A program made the position numbers and the translations under genes. This document shows, piece after piece, positions 9,383 to 21,811 of a stretch of 64,000 nucleotides of DNA. The stretch covers positions 1,860,001 to 1,924,000 of the forward strand of contig JAXQJY010000030.1 of NCBI GenBank assembly GCA_037042185.1. The letters run 5' to 3'. Under the pieces are notes generated by a model. That model saw only the letters and a list, made by a program, of their open reading frames with translations. It was not told where the DNA came from and searched no databases. Within the stretch, counting starts at the first letter, position 1, and each line of letters begins with the position of its first letter. This DNA is from Sordariomycetes sp. S80-01Y (lineage: Eukaryota; Ascomycota; Sordariomycetes).

Positions 9383-12300
9383 TCAGCTCAGAGGCGCATC
9401 GAGATTCAGATTGCTGGTGTCGCCGTTGATGCCGAAGAATTGGAACCTGGCGGACGTGTTAGCACCTCCTCCTCATTTAGCAGGGGGGCAAAGCTTACCA
9501 GTCTTCAACGTTGAGTGTTGTTGGAGCGGGCTGCCCCTGAGCTGAGCCAGTGCTCCAACTGTCCGGACTTTGACCATCCTGCAACATGCCGTCAAAGTTG
9601 GGCTGCCACATGTGAGACTGACCACCGCCAAAGGCAAACTGCCCCGGGTTCATTATGTTGTTGTTCGAATGGCTCCTCTGCTGCTGGAATTGACTTTGCG
9701 GCGAATGTTGCTGATGCTGTTGTTGATGATGCTGTGGTTGTTGCTGAGGCATGGCTGACCCCATCGTCGGTGTAGGCATCTGAGCCATCAGGTTGTGCTC
9801 CAGCCCTTGGTGAGTCTGTGTCGGCGACAGGTTGGGGAACGCTGGCATGGCTGAGCTGTCAGGGAAGAGCTGTTCGGGCTGGAAGTTTTCGAGCAATGAC
9901 TGCGATATGTTTGGCGAGTTCCTCGTTACCAGGTATAGATCAGGTGGCGTCGCGGGCACGGAGAAGGATGGGTTGAATGGCGTCGCCGGTCGTGTTTGTG
10001 GTCGAGAGCTGGTTCCGCCCATGAAGGTATCTACTGGCGCTTGCTGGTTAGGAGAATGCATCATGGAGGGCTGGCCGGCGTTCATGGTCTCACCCTTGGC
10101 GCTTGGTGTCTGCGGCCGCGACCGCTCGTACGACTCTTGCGGCGTTGGGGCGTTAGGCGTGAAGTCGATGGCCATGTCGTCGTACTTTCGCTTGCCTGCT
10201 TCCCTCCCGTCCCCGAAACTTTGCATCTTGCGATGTCGTTTTCCGCCTGCTTTTTGTAGTCGCTCCTCCATGCCCTTGTTGCCGATAATGGCCTCAAAGA
10301 GCGTGTAGACCATCTTCGCTACCAGCCAGACCTTTGAGACTTCCTTCATCGCTTGTAAGCAGCTGCGCAGGCGGTCTTGCGTGACTTGCTGGATCGAGGG
10401 TACCGGCGACCTCATCTGGTACACGTGCATGATCAAGGCAGAGAATAGACTGTACACGATAAACGCCGGACAATACCGTAGCTCCTTATGTGCCGACAGG
10501 TTCTCGATAATCGAGGTGATCATGGCTGCGGCCTGGAAAGCGATGTTCCTTGATGGGTAGGGCGATTCGTCCGGTATCGATCTTGAGCCGCCAGGAGGCA
10601 TGTGTGCTCTGTGTAGAAGACATAGTGTTGTGTAGTAGTTCGAGTGTAGCAGAGCTGACCAGAAGTGATGGCGTGGTACCTCCCAGTAAACGATTTTCGG
10701 GCAGTTCTGCAGCCAGTCGGCCAGAGCCATGTCGCTGTGAGTGAGATCAATGGCATTCCTCTGCCGACCTTTGGAAGCAACTGAATATTGTTGCGAAAGG
10801 ACGAGGCCCATGATCTCACACAGCTTGACATATTGCAGGAAGAACTGGACGTGCACGGGATCGGGAGGGAACTCGCCGCCGTCCTCGGAATCGTCCTCGA
10901 TGAAATCATCCTCAGTAACCATTTCGACATCAGAGTCATCCAGGTTGATGTGGACTGGTCGGCCGAGCGCCACGGCCACTGAGCGATCGCGGGTGAACAG
11001 AGTCCACCATATCCTTTTCCACAGTCGCTTGTCGGCTTTGCTCAGCTGCGACTGCTCAACAGTTCTGTGCATTCCGGATCCCTGAGCCACAATAGTAGCC
11101 ACGCGACTCCAGTAGAAGACATTCTTAGTTACGTCTTCGGGGCCCTCCCAGTACCAACCCATCAGCAACAAGGCCTGGACGATGGTGACCCGGTCATCTT
11201 CATAGTTGGCGTCGTAGAGAGCCTTAGCTCGCTTGTAGAATGTCAGAGCTGCCGGGTTCGTCGACCCGTTGGCATCCATCAACTGGGAGTTGTTGCAGAC
11301 TCTGGAGCCAGCAAGAAGCACGGCTTGAAGCAGGAGTAGTGAGGGAGGGTTCTTCGGGTCTCGGTATTGGGTCATGAAACGTGTGCGGTTGATGACTGGA
11401 ACGATAGGATGGACCCATTTGAAGTACGCCTCGATAAGCTCGTCGCAAAGGGCTCGCGGCGGCAGCAGAAAAGCGCCCCTTTGATGAAGGATCTCGATCT
11501 CCACGTTGTCCAGCTCCGTCAACCTAGCTCTCGACCCTCTTACGTTCTCCGGCAAGGGGTAATGCACGACGTCCGCCGAGCCTTGCCTGTCGTGCACGAG
11601 CAGCGTCAAGTTCGAGGACTCGCCGAGGAAAGCTACACGACCGGCTTCGGTGATGGGGGCGCGGGTGAACTTGGGCTTCATCACCAAGTCCAGGTAGGTG
11701 TTGCTGTCGACCTCATCCTTCTTTGCCTGGGCATCGGTCTGGGCGGTGAGGGGCGTGCCTTGAGTCGAATGTGACCCGACTGGCCCTCGTGGGACGAAGC
11801 CGGCTGAGCTTGCTGAGCTCGCATATTGTGGTCGCTCGTCTTGTTCGCCTCGGTCACTGTTGGGCGACTCGGTCAGTTTCGATGGACGCAAGACCATGTC
11901 CAAGGTCCCTACCTGTCTGAGTCCTTGCCGGTTTGCCCTTGTGCATTGCTCTGCTTTTTCCTCTTTGGACTCGGGATGCGACATTCGATCTGGAAGGCGA
12001 CGCAATTCGTGCACGGAACACCTAAACTGGCGGCATCACACCGAACCTTCAGACGACGCGCATTAGTATTCCTGATGGTACGAGCTCCTCCGAAAAGAAG
12101 TAGGCCTTACCTTTCGTGCGTGGCATGTCTGTTTGTCGAAGACATCGTGGTTAGCACTCGACCTTGGCGACGATGACGGGGTGCGAGGGGCATTTGGCGG
12201 GCGCGACCGAGATGCCTCGGCTCACCATCGCGAAGAATGGAGCTCTGCTCTAATGGGGCTGCGATCCAGGCACGCGACAGCTGCGCGCGATGGCACCGCA

Positions 12301-12569
12301 CACCTCAAAGATAAAAGGGGTAATTGATAACGTACCTCGCAGGCCCTTGAGGCTCTTTGCCTGCAATCCGGGGTTAGCCTTGGTTCACGACGACCTGACG
12401 GGCACACAAACCTTCGAAAGCTCACAGATCCGGCCGACGTCGAGGTGGCATTATTGGGAGCGGGGGGGTTCTGGTTCCCAGAGGAGCCGCTGTCGTGCTG
12501 GCTGTTGCTCTGGTCGTCTTGTTGCTGCTGCTGCTGGAACTGCTGTCCCGACGACATGTCAACGTCCAT
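9383..12569 (-). CDS. ctf1: Zn2Cys6 transcription factor, Ctf1/FarA family (fatty-acid regulator)
   Basis: Predicted 918-residue regulator in six exons: 12569-12412, 12360-12336, 12128-12111, 12046-11913, 11856-9499 and 9446-9383. The spliced zinc cluster has Cys at 60, 63, 70, 79, 82 and 89 (C-x2-C-x6-C-x8-C-x2-C-x6-C) followed by a basic IPSPKRKK tail. That string and FRRQRASRACETCHARK match cutinase transcription factor 1 and FarA/FarB. A fungal-specific transcription-factor domain starts around YFKWVHPIVPVINRTRF, and the C-terminal half is Gln/Pro-rich. The last exon adds FQFFGINGDTSNLNLDAPLS; reading through the last intron would stop at once after EDW. Family members bind CCTCGG elements and induce beta-oxidation, peroxisomal and cutinase genes in response to fatty acids. 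Whether this is the alpha (FarA) or beta (FarB) paralogue is uncertain. Confidence 0.9.
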
Positions 12570-14693
12570 GCTGCTGGAGTAGCGCAGTGGGTGAAGAAGG
12601 TGAAGCGAAGCAAAGTGAAGTGAAGTGAAGAGTGTTGTTGTGCTCGAGGCTCAGCGCAGGCAGAGGGCGAGTTTCAGCAGTGGTGGCCTGGCTGGTCAGT
12701 GGGAGGACATGAGGTGAGGTGGACGGTGCGGTGCGGTGCGGTGCGTGACGTTCGCTCCTTCAAAGTTCCTGGGCTCCGTGCAAGGCTGTGTCGACTCTTT
12801 ATCGTTAGCATCCACCTTGTACATAAGGTCATCCGTCAGTGCCAGTGTCTACAGTCAAGCCACAGCTGCATCGCACACGTCTGCAGGAATGCATCTGAAG
12901 CAGCGAGGGCGCCCAAGGTCTGTGACCGTCATTTCCACTGCCTCTGCCTGTACCGACCACACGGCCCTGTAAGAGAGCCTGCTAACGGTCCGGGTCCCCA
13001 CCACCGTTAGCACCACTGGCACCGCATTGGCACTGACAATGGCGCTGGCGCTGGCGCTGCCCGCTGAGGTGACAGTTCCGGCTCCCCGAGGAACCCGCAA
13101 CCCGCAACCCGCCATGCTCCCCTCCCACGCTGGCCTTCACTCTGCCCGTTTGAGCATCCAGCTCGGCACCGGCCAGCCATCAATCAATCAATCACCTTGA
13201 CCAGGAACGACGTTTGCTGAGAGATGCTGCTGTTACGGGTCTTTGCGCAGCCACCTCTGCCGTTTCTGTGTGTGGTTTCAGTGACAAACTGAGCTGCGAC
13301 GGCGCATGAGACGGCACACCCACGTTCGACCGCTTTCCGTTCTATACCAACTCGAGATCTCTGCTCCGAAATGATCGACATATTTCCAATCTGACGTTCC
13401 GCAGTGGCCCCCGGACACCTCCAAAGCTCCGTGTGTCTCCGTCCGTGTGGTCGCTGCGGCGCTTGCCGTCTGGTGCATGCAGCCGACGTCCCATTCACTC
13501 CGTCTCCTCCGTCTCGGCCTGCCTACCCTATGGTGCGAACTCTGATTTCAGGGGCGACGCTTCGGTCAACTGATCACGATGAGCGAGGCTGTGATCTTTG
13601 TTCAGGTCTTCAGTGCATTGATCGGAATCGTGAGCGGGCAGCCCTTCAAACTCATCACTTCACGGGGCTCTCGGTAGCTCGACCCACCCCTCATTTTCAC
13701 ATGCTTTCCAACCCGAACCCGTACACGTAGACCGCAAGCTCTTCCACCACCACCACTTGCCAACGTCAGATCCTTCTCGGAGGCTCACCCAGGCTCAAGA
13801 CCTCCCCGCAGTCCTGCGCGGTCCAGGACTCTTGGCGTTGTCGCTAAGCCCTTGGCCCCGCGGCGTGTCGACTCTGGAGTTGCCTCCCGTTCCACTAATG
13901 CTCACTCCCCGCACCCAGCCCTCACAATAAAGTTGACGCAGGGGGGGTTGGCAGGTCGTATCCCCTGACGGGCGTCGAGCCTAAGGAATCCAGACTTTGC
14001 TCGCAGACGGGGAATATCAGCAGTCCCTCGCAAGCCGCATACCCACTCGTCACGCCCAGCCTCGCAGGGGATGTTGCATGCTTGCCAAAGGCCTAGACAG
14101 GATCACGAAGATTACGGATGGAGTAGGAACGCTTCCCCATGGGGCTGAGCATGGGGTAGCAGAAGGCCTGCAGCGCATGGGACGATCCCGACGCCTCGAA
14201 TTCTCGTCGAATCACCATCTGAGATCCTCCCGAACCAGACGGGTCTTACCGGGGAGAGCACCCCCATGACGATGAAGACTGTGACCGAGTGTGGGAGTCA
14301 TACCCTTCCAGGCTGGAGCCGGGACGTGTGATCTAATTCGACATTGCAGGCCTCCTGTAACTTCACGTGGCCTTAACAAATGCCAAGTACGGAGTATTAA
14401 CCCTGAAAAAGACCGTGTTTCAGCAAAGAATTGACAGGGTGTGGCGTTTGGGATGATAGTCGCGAGCCGTGATTAGTTTGCGGCGTTGCTCTGAGATCAG
14501 CGCGAAAATCTTCACCAAATACTGACCATGGCCGCGACTGAATTATATCCTTGTTCAGCCTACGCAGTGCAATGAATAGTAAACGATTTTAATGTTCTTT
14601 CGACTTCGTATTCGCGTATTAAAGCCTTGTATCTCTGTGTACTCTATGGGACCTTGTAGCCGCAGCATACACCAGCTCACGAGGTCGTTTTGC
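12570..14693. other. long upstream region of the Ctf1/Far regulator
   Basis: About 2.1 kb with no convincing gene, between the ctf1 start and the mcd4 stop (both minus). It contains short repeats: GTGAA copies near 12612-12631, GGTGC x4 at 12725-12744, and TGGCGC copies near 13040. Long leaders and promoters are usual for regulatory genes in these fungi. Confidence 0.5.
12725..12744. repeat. 5-bp tandem repeat GGTGC x4
   Basis: Four perfect GGTGC copies about 155 bases upstream of the ctf1 ATG. A related, interrupted GGTGC/GGTGGTGC cluster occurs at 34549-34584. Confidence 0.8.
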
Positions 14694-17600
14694 CTATGAT
14701 TTCTTGTTTTTCGTCTTGCCGTTCGCTTGCTTCGGCGCTGCTTCCTTCGCACTGTCGTTTGCGACTCGTTCCTTCTTCTCGGTTTCATTCATCTCAATGC
14801 CTGAGATGAATAACGTGCTGACACCCTCAAGCCCCGCTACGAAGACGCACAACATGCTCGCTATGGCGAAATGCGTGATGGTTGATCCAATCTCTAACCA
14901 GCTCCCCTCGTCCTTTACAACCCAGAAGAAATACAGGGTCAGAATATCACAAACTCCCATGCTCAGCATGGATAGAGCGGACGGTGCCACGCCAAGACGC
15001 ATGTTCAGAACGCCCAAGCTCGCGGACAGTAGGCCGAAGGGAATCATGATCTTGAGGACGAGGAGTGCGCCTTGGGAGAAGGGATCGAAGATAGGGATGA
15101 GACGGTTGACGGACTCAAGGCTGAAGGAGGAGATGGAAGCGATGTTGCCGGTGCTGAAGAAGGCAGCTTGAAGGAGAACCATGAAGAAAAGGACAATACG
15201 CGCGTCGGACAAGGTGAGTGGTCGGTCTCCGGCTGGGGCTTGTTCTTTCATGCGGCCGTTTTCGATTGCTTTGGGTGTCGTAAATCCCTGGATGTTGTAC
15301 TCGAGCTTCACCCAGGCAAGAAGGGTGAGGCTAAAAGTCACGTAAAAGAGACCTTCATAGGAGATGGTAAGGATAACAAAGGTCGGGGCGCAGGTCAGGA
15401 AGATAACCATCAAACGATGCATGTAATGCGTCGTGGGATCCAGCTTGTATCCGATTGGCGTCAGGAAGGAGATGATCATGACAAGCCAACCGACCACCTG
15501 ATTTCCGAGCGGAAGGCCTTGCTTTGCTTGGAGCGACAAGGCACTCGAGCGCGTGACAATGATGGCAAGTAGGGTAAGTCCCACCTGAACGCCCACGACA
15601 ACTCTGCCGATGGCTCGGCCAGGTCGTGTATCCGTTTTTCGGTTGGCCCATGAGAAGTCGGCGAAGAAGAAGTCTTCCATTGCCAGGTACAACAGGCCAA
15701 TGATGACCATGACAGCACCGCCCCCGACGCTGCGAACAGTCAGTAAACTCCTTGTAGGGCATAGTATAGATGCTTACATCAGTGGCACATCCTCGACTTT
15801 GTTAGCGGGCAAAAGCGTGAAGGAGCCCATGCAACAGCAGCAAAGAGCCCACCCGGCGCTGAGATACGGGTGCGCCCTCAGGAACGACAAGCCATAGGCC
15901 GCTGGCCAGAAGGCTGCGAGTACAAAGAGCCCGGTTAGGATCTCACGGTGGATATAACCGAGTGCCAACGACTCAATCACCGCAACGTATAAGATGCTGT
16001 GGAAGACAAAGGTCAAGATAGCTCCAGGAGTCTTGATCTTTGCAAAGAGGGTTCTACCACCCTTTGCTAGGCTAACCCTGCGAGCGTATACCTCTTCCCA
16101 GAAAACTACGGGGAAGATGGTATAGAGGTAGTACATCGGAGGCGAGCTCGATACAATGAAGGAGGAGAACAGCGCCACCAGGATCGAAGAGGAGACGGCG
16201 ATGCCCAAGGTATCCCGCTGAGGCTTGACATCTTCCTGGACAACAAACATGTCAATGACTGTCGTGACAGAGTAGGCCATCCAGCCCAAATATCCAATCG
16301 TGATGACCGCGCGCAGGAACAGCCAGTCGTACGTCTGGTAGTAGCGCAGACCCTCGAGCGTGAGCGTGATGAGCGCGTCAGTCTCCTCAACTGCCTCTTC
16401 GAGTTTGCCTTCGTCGATCAAGCGACGGATGCTGCCCAGACGCTCCTCAGCTGTCTGACCCTCCCCACTCAAAGGTCCGTACGGGACGAATCGAAGTTGT
16501 GTGGACTGCTTCATCTCCTCCTTGACACGGTACATCTCCAGTATGCTTTTCGCGTTTACAAGTGATGCTTCAGCTTTCTCCTTGCTGCCCGCGGAAAGGT
16601 AGGACAGAGGAAGCTCTCCAACGGAATTGGCTGGGTACTCCGTGCCAATCAAGTACGCCATGAGAGCAGCAATGTCAGCCTGGGCTACATCATGCCTGCG
16701 TACGTGGTCGAGGCCCCAATCCGAGGAGAACTCATCGTGTCCAGGTGCAGGCGACTTGGGAGAAATCTCGGGCTTCGCGATGCCAGAACCCCATGCGATG
16801 AGCGGCGTCCGAGTATTGTCAGGGTGGCCGTCACCGTGACTTCCCCAATCGCTCATGCCGTGGTCGGCCGTGAAGACAAATGCCGTTCTTCCGTCGCCAT
16901 AGAACTTTTCAATGAGCTCTGTGACCTCCTTGACCCCTTGGTCGACGACCTGGATGTTGTGTAGGTACTCAGCAGAATACGGGCGGTACGAGTGGCCGCT
17001 AGTGTCAATCCCAAGCAGGTGCAAGAAGAACACAACCTTGTCCTGACGCACAGCAGCATCAAGCGCTGGGTTTGTCGCGGCCTCAGTGAAGAAGTCCTTC
17101 ACATGATCAAACACCCAGTAATCAAGATCCAGCGCATCCTTTGAGAAATCCTCCATCTCATGCCCATACATGTACGAGTCGACTCGCCCAGGCACTGCGC
17201 CTGTCTCAAACATGGGCAGGATGTCGGGGCTCCCCCAGCTGTAGGTGTGTCGGCTTCTGTTGAAGACACTATCGAAGTTGACGGGGTTGAGCTTCCAGCC
17301 TGTCGCGACAGCAGATACATCTTCGTATAGACCAGCGATCAGGGCGACATGTCCCGGGCGAGACTCGGTTGGTACTCTCGTGTGGGACACACCAAACGTG
17401 GCTTCGTTGAGGACCTGGTTGCGCAGGAAGGGAGTCAAGGGTCGAGGTTCAAGGTCGGCGTCGGTTTTGGGATAGGGATCGGGGAAGGATTGGAAAGCCT
17501 TGTCAGCTCGAAGACCATCGCCTAGAATATGTTAGCGCTCTGTATGGTGGTCAGTCTAAATGCGACGTACCGACGAAGAGGACTAGCCTGTCCGCAGGCG

Positions 17601-17748
17601 CCTTCTGTTCAGGAGCCCTCTCAACACCATACAGGCGCATCCCAGAAACGATGGGACTAACAAAGTAGATGTCGAAGATGGAGGCGATGTAGACCAGATG
17701 GAATATCATGGCCGTGGCCAAGAAGCCGAAACGAGTGAAAGCCGTCAT
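14694..17748 (-). CDS. MCD4: GPI ethanolamine phosphate transferase 1 (Mcd4/PIG-N)
   Basis: Predicted 985-residue ER enzyme that adds phosphoethanolamine to the first mannose of GPI precursors. Exons 17748-17571, 17521-15778 and 15729-14694. An N-terminal signal-anchor helix (FGFLATAMIFHLVYIASIFDIYF) precedes the lumenal alkaline-phosphatase-like domain. Metal-site motifs are visible: GDGLRAD after the first splice, SHTRVPTESRPGH, and TADHGMSDWGSHGDGHPDN with TPLIAWGSG. The C-terminal half is the multi-helix PigN domain. The tail ends KNKKS, a KxKxx dilysine-type ER retrieval signal if the C-terminus is cytosolic. Length fits fungal Mcd4. Confidence 0.96.
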
Positions 17749-18354
17749 CTTGACAGCGAAGCGACTGCAGTTCTATGGCGTGGAGCGAAGCAGTGGAAGA
17801 AGAAACAGTATTCAATAAGTGGGTTGTGAATCCATAGCTCAGCAACGGAGGGCGACCGCGAGTTGCAAAGAGGCCAGCTGTCTGTCTTATGGGCGTCGTG
17901 ACTCGATGTCGCAAAGTGGGATGTTGTAGCCAAGGATGGTGATTCAGTCCATTGGCACTTATTAAGGGGAGCTCCGACGTCAAAGGGGAGCTTCAAGTTC
18001 GAGGCGCAATGGCAGTGCCAGGGTTAAGGTGGATAAAAATTAAGGACGCGACGCGTGGCCAATCGGAAGCGCGTCGACTGGGTGAACGTGGCGTCATCCC
18101 TGACCCCTTTTCTGGGACTGTGGCTCATTATGGCCTCGACTCGGAGGGCTTTGTTCAACCTTGATGATCACCCAGTGGACGGCAGCAGCCGAAGTCATCA
18201 TGTCACACCTTGATGGTTTCTACCAACGTCGTGCTATCCAACCGTCCAACCGTGATAATACCAATTTGCCCGGGTAACGCCAGCGCCTATGTTCAAGGGT
18301 ATCTAACAATTTCATCGCTGAACCGCGACCTCACACTCTCCCACCGTCTTCCAA
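17749..18354. other. MCD4 promoter and CSM1 3' flank
   Basis: Spacer between two minus-strand genes. It holds ATTGG (reverse CCAAT) near 17951 and a CCAAT on the plus strand near 18059. No gene seen. Confidence 0.55.
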
Positions 18355-19769
18355 TCATTCCGTGAGCGACTTGATCATGCGCCTGTAGAAATTGGAAGCT
18401 TGTGGCCGTGCAAAGGAGATATCCTCGACGAGGAAATCTGGCAGCAAGTCAATCAGGTCTCTGTCGCGGTCCTCGTCGAGTTGAGGGCGGTAGCTGAACT
18501 GCACGTCTTCGTAGTTGTCCCCGCTACCTGTGTCGATGCCCAATTTGAAGTGAAGTGCTAGCAAGAAATTAGCATGCGGCTTTGCTTTTCGAAACGTAGG
18601 TTTCATACTGCCGTTGCGCCCAGTCTGGATGCAGTCAAAGACATCCTCATCGTCCTCCTGCTTCATGCCCCGAATTATCAGCCCCGTGAGGTCTCCGTAG
18701 AGATCCTCCTTGGCTTGCGCTGCCTGCATGACCTCGGCTGATGGTCCGTTGCGACTACCCGCTGCATTCTTCTTCAAAGCGCTTCCAGGCACCTGGCTGT
18801 TGACTTCGGCGTTTCTTGCAGCCGCTAGTTTATTCGTCAAAGTCTTGATCTCGGCCCGGGCAGTCGACAAGCTCCCGTCCAAATCGTTGACCTTAGCTTG
18901 TAGAGTCTCGTTTTTGTTCTCGCTTGCTTCGAGGCGCTTCGATACAGAGTTCTTGGCTGCGATTTCAGCCTTAAGCTCGGCAATCAGTTTATTGGCGGCT
19001 GCCCTGTGTTAGTATGATCGGACGATTTGCAATGTTGGAGGCATTCACCTGTGGTATTCTCCTCTGATTGCTTTTTAAGACGCTCGTAGTTGCGCTCAGC
19101 TTCCTTCACTCCAACATCTCGCAGCTCTTTGTGCCGAGCTTCTAGGCTCTCATAACGTTTCGTGAGGTCTCCCAGTTTCCTGCGTACCGATAGATCGTCT
19201 CCATCAATGTCGGGCATAGTCTCGTCTGCCAGCTCGGGGGTTGGCGTCGCCTCCTTCTCGTCTTCGGTCTGCGCTGGTTCACCCTCCCCATCCTGTGTCC
19301 CGTCTATCTCCATGCTCTCAGGGGAAGGCATCTCGGGTATGTCATCCGCAGGGGCGGGTTCAGGCTTGGCTTTGGGCGGTCGTCCGCGACCAGACTTGGA
19401 CGCAGGTCCTCCTCTCGTAGAAGCGGCGGCTTTAGGTCTGCCGCGTTTCGGTGGCGCAGACGCTTGCTCTTCATCCTCCGCAGCGCCTTCTTCCTCCGGA
19501 TCTGTCTTTGCCTGCTTCTTGGGCCCCTGAGTCCTGTTGTTGTTGCGCTCCTGCAGCGCCTGCCTCGCGGCTCCGCCACCGGCCCGTCCACCCCTTTGCG
19601 CAGGTTTCGTGATGCGATTCGCGCCGGCATTGGCTGCCGGACGACTTCGCGGTTTGCCAGCCATTGTCCGAGAGGGCTGAGTTGGAAGCTCGTCGAAACT
19701 ATCGAAGTCGGGCTCGGAGTCGGATCCTAACAGACTGGCGAAGCCGCCTGGCATTTTCGCGCGAGGCAT
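18355..19769 (-). CDS. CSM1: Csm1/Pcs1 monopolin-complex subunit
   Basis: Predicted 454-residue chromosome-segregation protein. Exons 19769-19049 and 18998-18355, with a 50-base intron whose acceptor follows CTAACACAGGGCAG. The frame is open upstream to 19805 only from a non-ATG codon, so MPRAKMPGGF is taken as the start. The N-terminal half is low-complexity and basic, with AT-hook-like KRGRPKAAA and GRGRPPKAK stretches and an acidic run. A coiled coil follows (from LTKRYESLEARHKELRD through ANKLIAELKAEIAAK to DGSLSTARAEIKTLTNKL). The C-terminal globular Csm1 domain spans roughly the last 150 residues (EDLYGDLTGLIIRGMK, LLALHFKLGI). Csm1/Pcs1 dimers crosslink kinetochore microtubule sites in meiosis I or prevent merotely in mitosis and act at rDNA. 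Confidence 0.88.
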
Positions 19770-20440
19770 CGAGTAGTCCGAAGATAATGGCAACGTGTGA
19801 ATCAAAAGCTGGTGCGAACGTCTGAGACACAGTTGTTGCTACTGTGTGAATCTTCCAATTGCAGCGACAAGCTGGACGGTGATTTTAAGAGAGGTATGCG
19901 GTGACGCGAGCAATGGCGGGGAGGACTGGACGCGTTGCGACGATTGATTTGAGCAAGGTGCCGTTTTGGGCTGAAAGTAAACATCGCGGTTATGCGCTGG
20001 GAATAAAACTATGCACACACTTGTGCAGTGGTGGGACCGCGTGCACAAAATCGGTGTTCCGGCAGAAGCAGCGCCGACTCGAACAGTGACCGAGGCCCCT
20101 AACAAAAAGTGCCTGAGGCAAGCTCGTGCTACGAGTCGAGTCGATGCCCAACAAGCGGCATCTCTCGACCATCATCCTCAAATCTGCTGCACCATCTCCC
20201 ATCACGCTCTCTTTTCACATTTTCCGCGCTTGCAGTATAATTTGTTCTGCACCCAAGAGTGCAAATTGAGTTCGGGGTTGCCGGACACCGCTCTATCGCA
20301 AGCGACCGCTCCTCTTTGCCACCGGCCACTCGACACGTCGCACGCGTTGCGAACTTTCAGACGATACACTCCCAAAGCATCATCAGGTCACAGTCATCAC
20401 CGAATCTTGTTGGCGTGAATACCGGCACACTGGGCGACTG
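19770..20440. other. divergent promoter region, CSM1 / MSP1
   Basis: About 670 bases between head-to-head genes. A single ACGCGT lies at 19930-19935; one copy is within chance expectation. No gene recognised. Confidence 0.55.
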
Positions 20441-21811
20441 ATGAGCGATCAACTGCCGTCCTGGCTGACGTCAGCGCTCAAGATGGGCGAAAGAAGGAGA
20501 CTCGGGGACGTCGCCCTGGATGTGATGCTCTTTGCGGGCATGGTAAGACCTCGGAGCTCTCATGTTCTCGCGCTATCGCTAACGTGCCCTGTTACAGATG
20601 TCGGCGGGTCTCTACCTAGCCAAGACCTTCATCAGCCCGCTCGTTAGCAACTTGATAGACCCGGAGAAGGAGAAGCAAGAACACGCCCGAAATCAAGCAA
20701 AGGCACATCTCGAACGACTTAACCGGCGACGACAAGGACAACTGGAAGATCACGATGATACAAGTGGGAGTTCGAGACGAGGGCCGAGGGTCGAGGACCT
20801 CGCGCTCAACGAGTACGAGAACCTGATCGCATTGGAGATGGTTGCGCCAGAGGATATACCAGTTGGGTTTGACGACATAGGTGGCCTGGAGAACATCATT
20901 GAGGAGGTCAAGGAGGCCGTCATCTACCCTCTTACGATGCCTCACATCTACTCCCGCGGTAGCTCGTTGCTGTCTGCTCCCTCCGGCGTGCTGCTGTTCG
21001 GTCCCCCAGGATGTGGAAAGACCATGCTTGCCAAAGCTGTGGCGCATGAGAGCGGCGCTTCCTTCATTAACCTGCACATCTCGACGATGACGGAGAAGTG
21101 GTACGGAGACTCCAACAAGATTGTCCGCGCGGTCTTCTCGCTCGCTCGCAAGATGCAACCGGCCATCATCTTCATCGACGAGATTGATGCCGTGCTGGGA
21201 ACACGGAGGAGCGGAGAGCACGAGGCCAGCGGCATGGTCAAGGCTGAGTACGTTCCGTGCACAACCGCTTCAGGAGCGCACAACTGACAGTTGATAGATT
21301 CATGACGCTGTGGGACGGTCTAACGTCGTCTGATGCATCTGGCAAGCCCGCGCAAATTGTAGTTCTTGGAGCTACGAACCGTATCCACGACATCGATGAG
21401 GCGATTCTGCGGAGAATGCCCAAGAAGTTCCCCGTCTCGCTACCTAGGCGGGAGCAGCGACGGAGGATCCTGGAGATCGTGCTTGAAGGCACCAAGACGG
21501 ATCCTGACGAGTTCGATATCGACTATGTGGCCAAACTCACTGCGGGTATGTCTGGAAGTGACATCAAGGAGGCATGCCGCGACGCTGCAATGGCTCCTGT
21601 GCGTGAGTACATGAAGGCGCACCGCGCACAGGGACGGCAAATGGGGCCGGTGGACCCGAGCCAATTCCGTGGTATCAGGAGCGACGACTTCTTTGGACGA
21701 CCGGGAGCGGCGACACAGAGCAAGCGCACCAAGGTCAAGGACGCACACCGAAGGTCGTCGAGTGGCGGGTATGAAGATGTGGAGGAACTAGAGCCAGAGT
21801 CACAGGATTAG
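20441..21811 (+). CDS. MSP1: Msp1/ATAD1 mitochondrial outer-membrane AAA ATPase
   Basis: Predicted 421-residue tail-anchored-protein extractase. Exons 20441-20542, 20598-21247 and 21298-21811, all in phase. An N-terminal membrane segment spans roughly residues 22-45 (ALDVMLFAGMMSAGLYLAK, across the first splice). The AAA domain has Walker A GPPGCGKT at 169-176, Walker B IIFIDEID at about 224-231, the pore-loop region KWYGDSNK, and the sensor/arginine region GATNRIHDIDEAILRRMPKKF. The C-terminal tail is Ser- and acid-rich. Msp1 hexamers pull mislocalised tail-anchored proteins and stalled import substrates out of the mitochondrial and peroxisomal membranes. Length and order match the family well. 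Confidence 0.95.

Noticed and set aside
19770-19805. 12 extra codons at the start of CSM1
   Set aside because: The extension begins at TTG, not ATG; the first ATG is at 19769.
19930-19935. ACGCGT upstream of CSM1 as a cell-cycle box
   Set aside because: Only one copy; single sites are expected by chance every few kb and occur inside several coding regions here.
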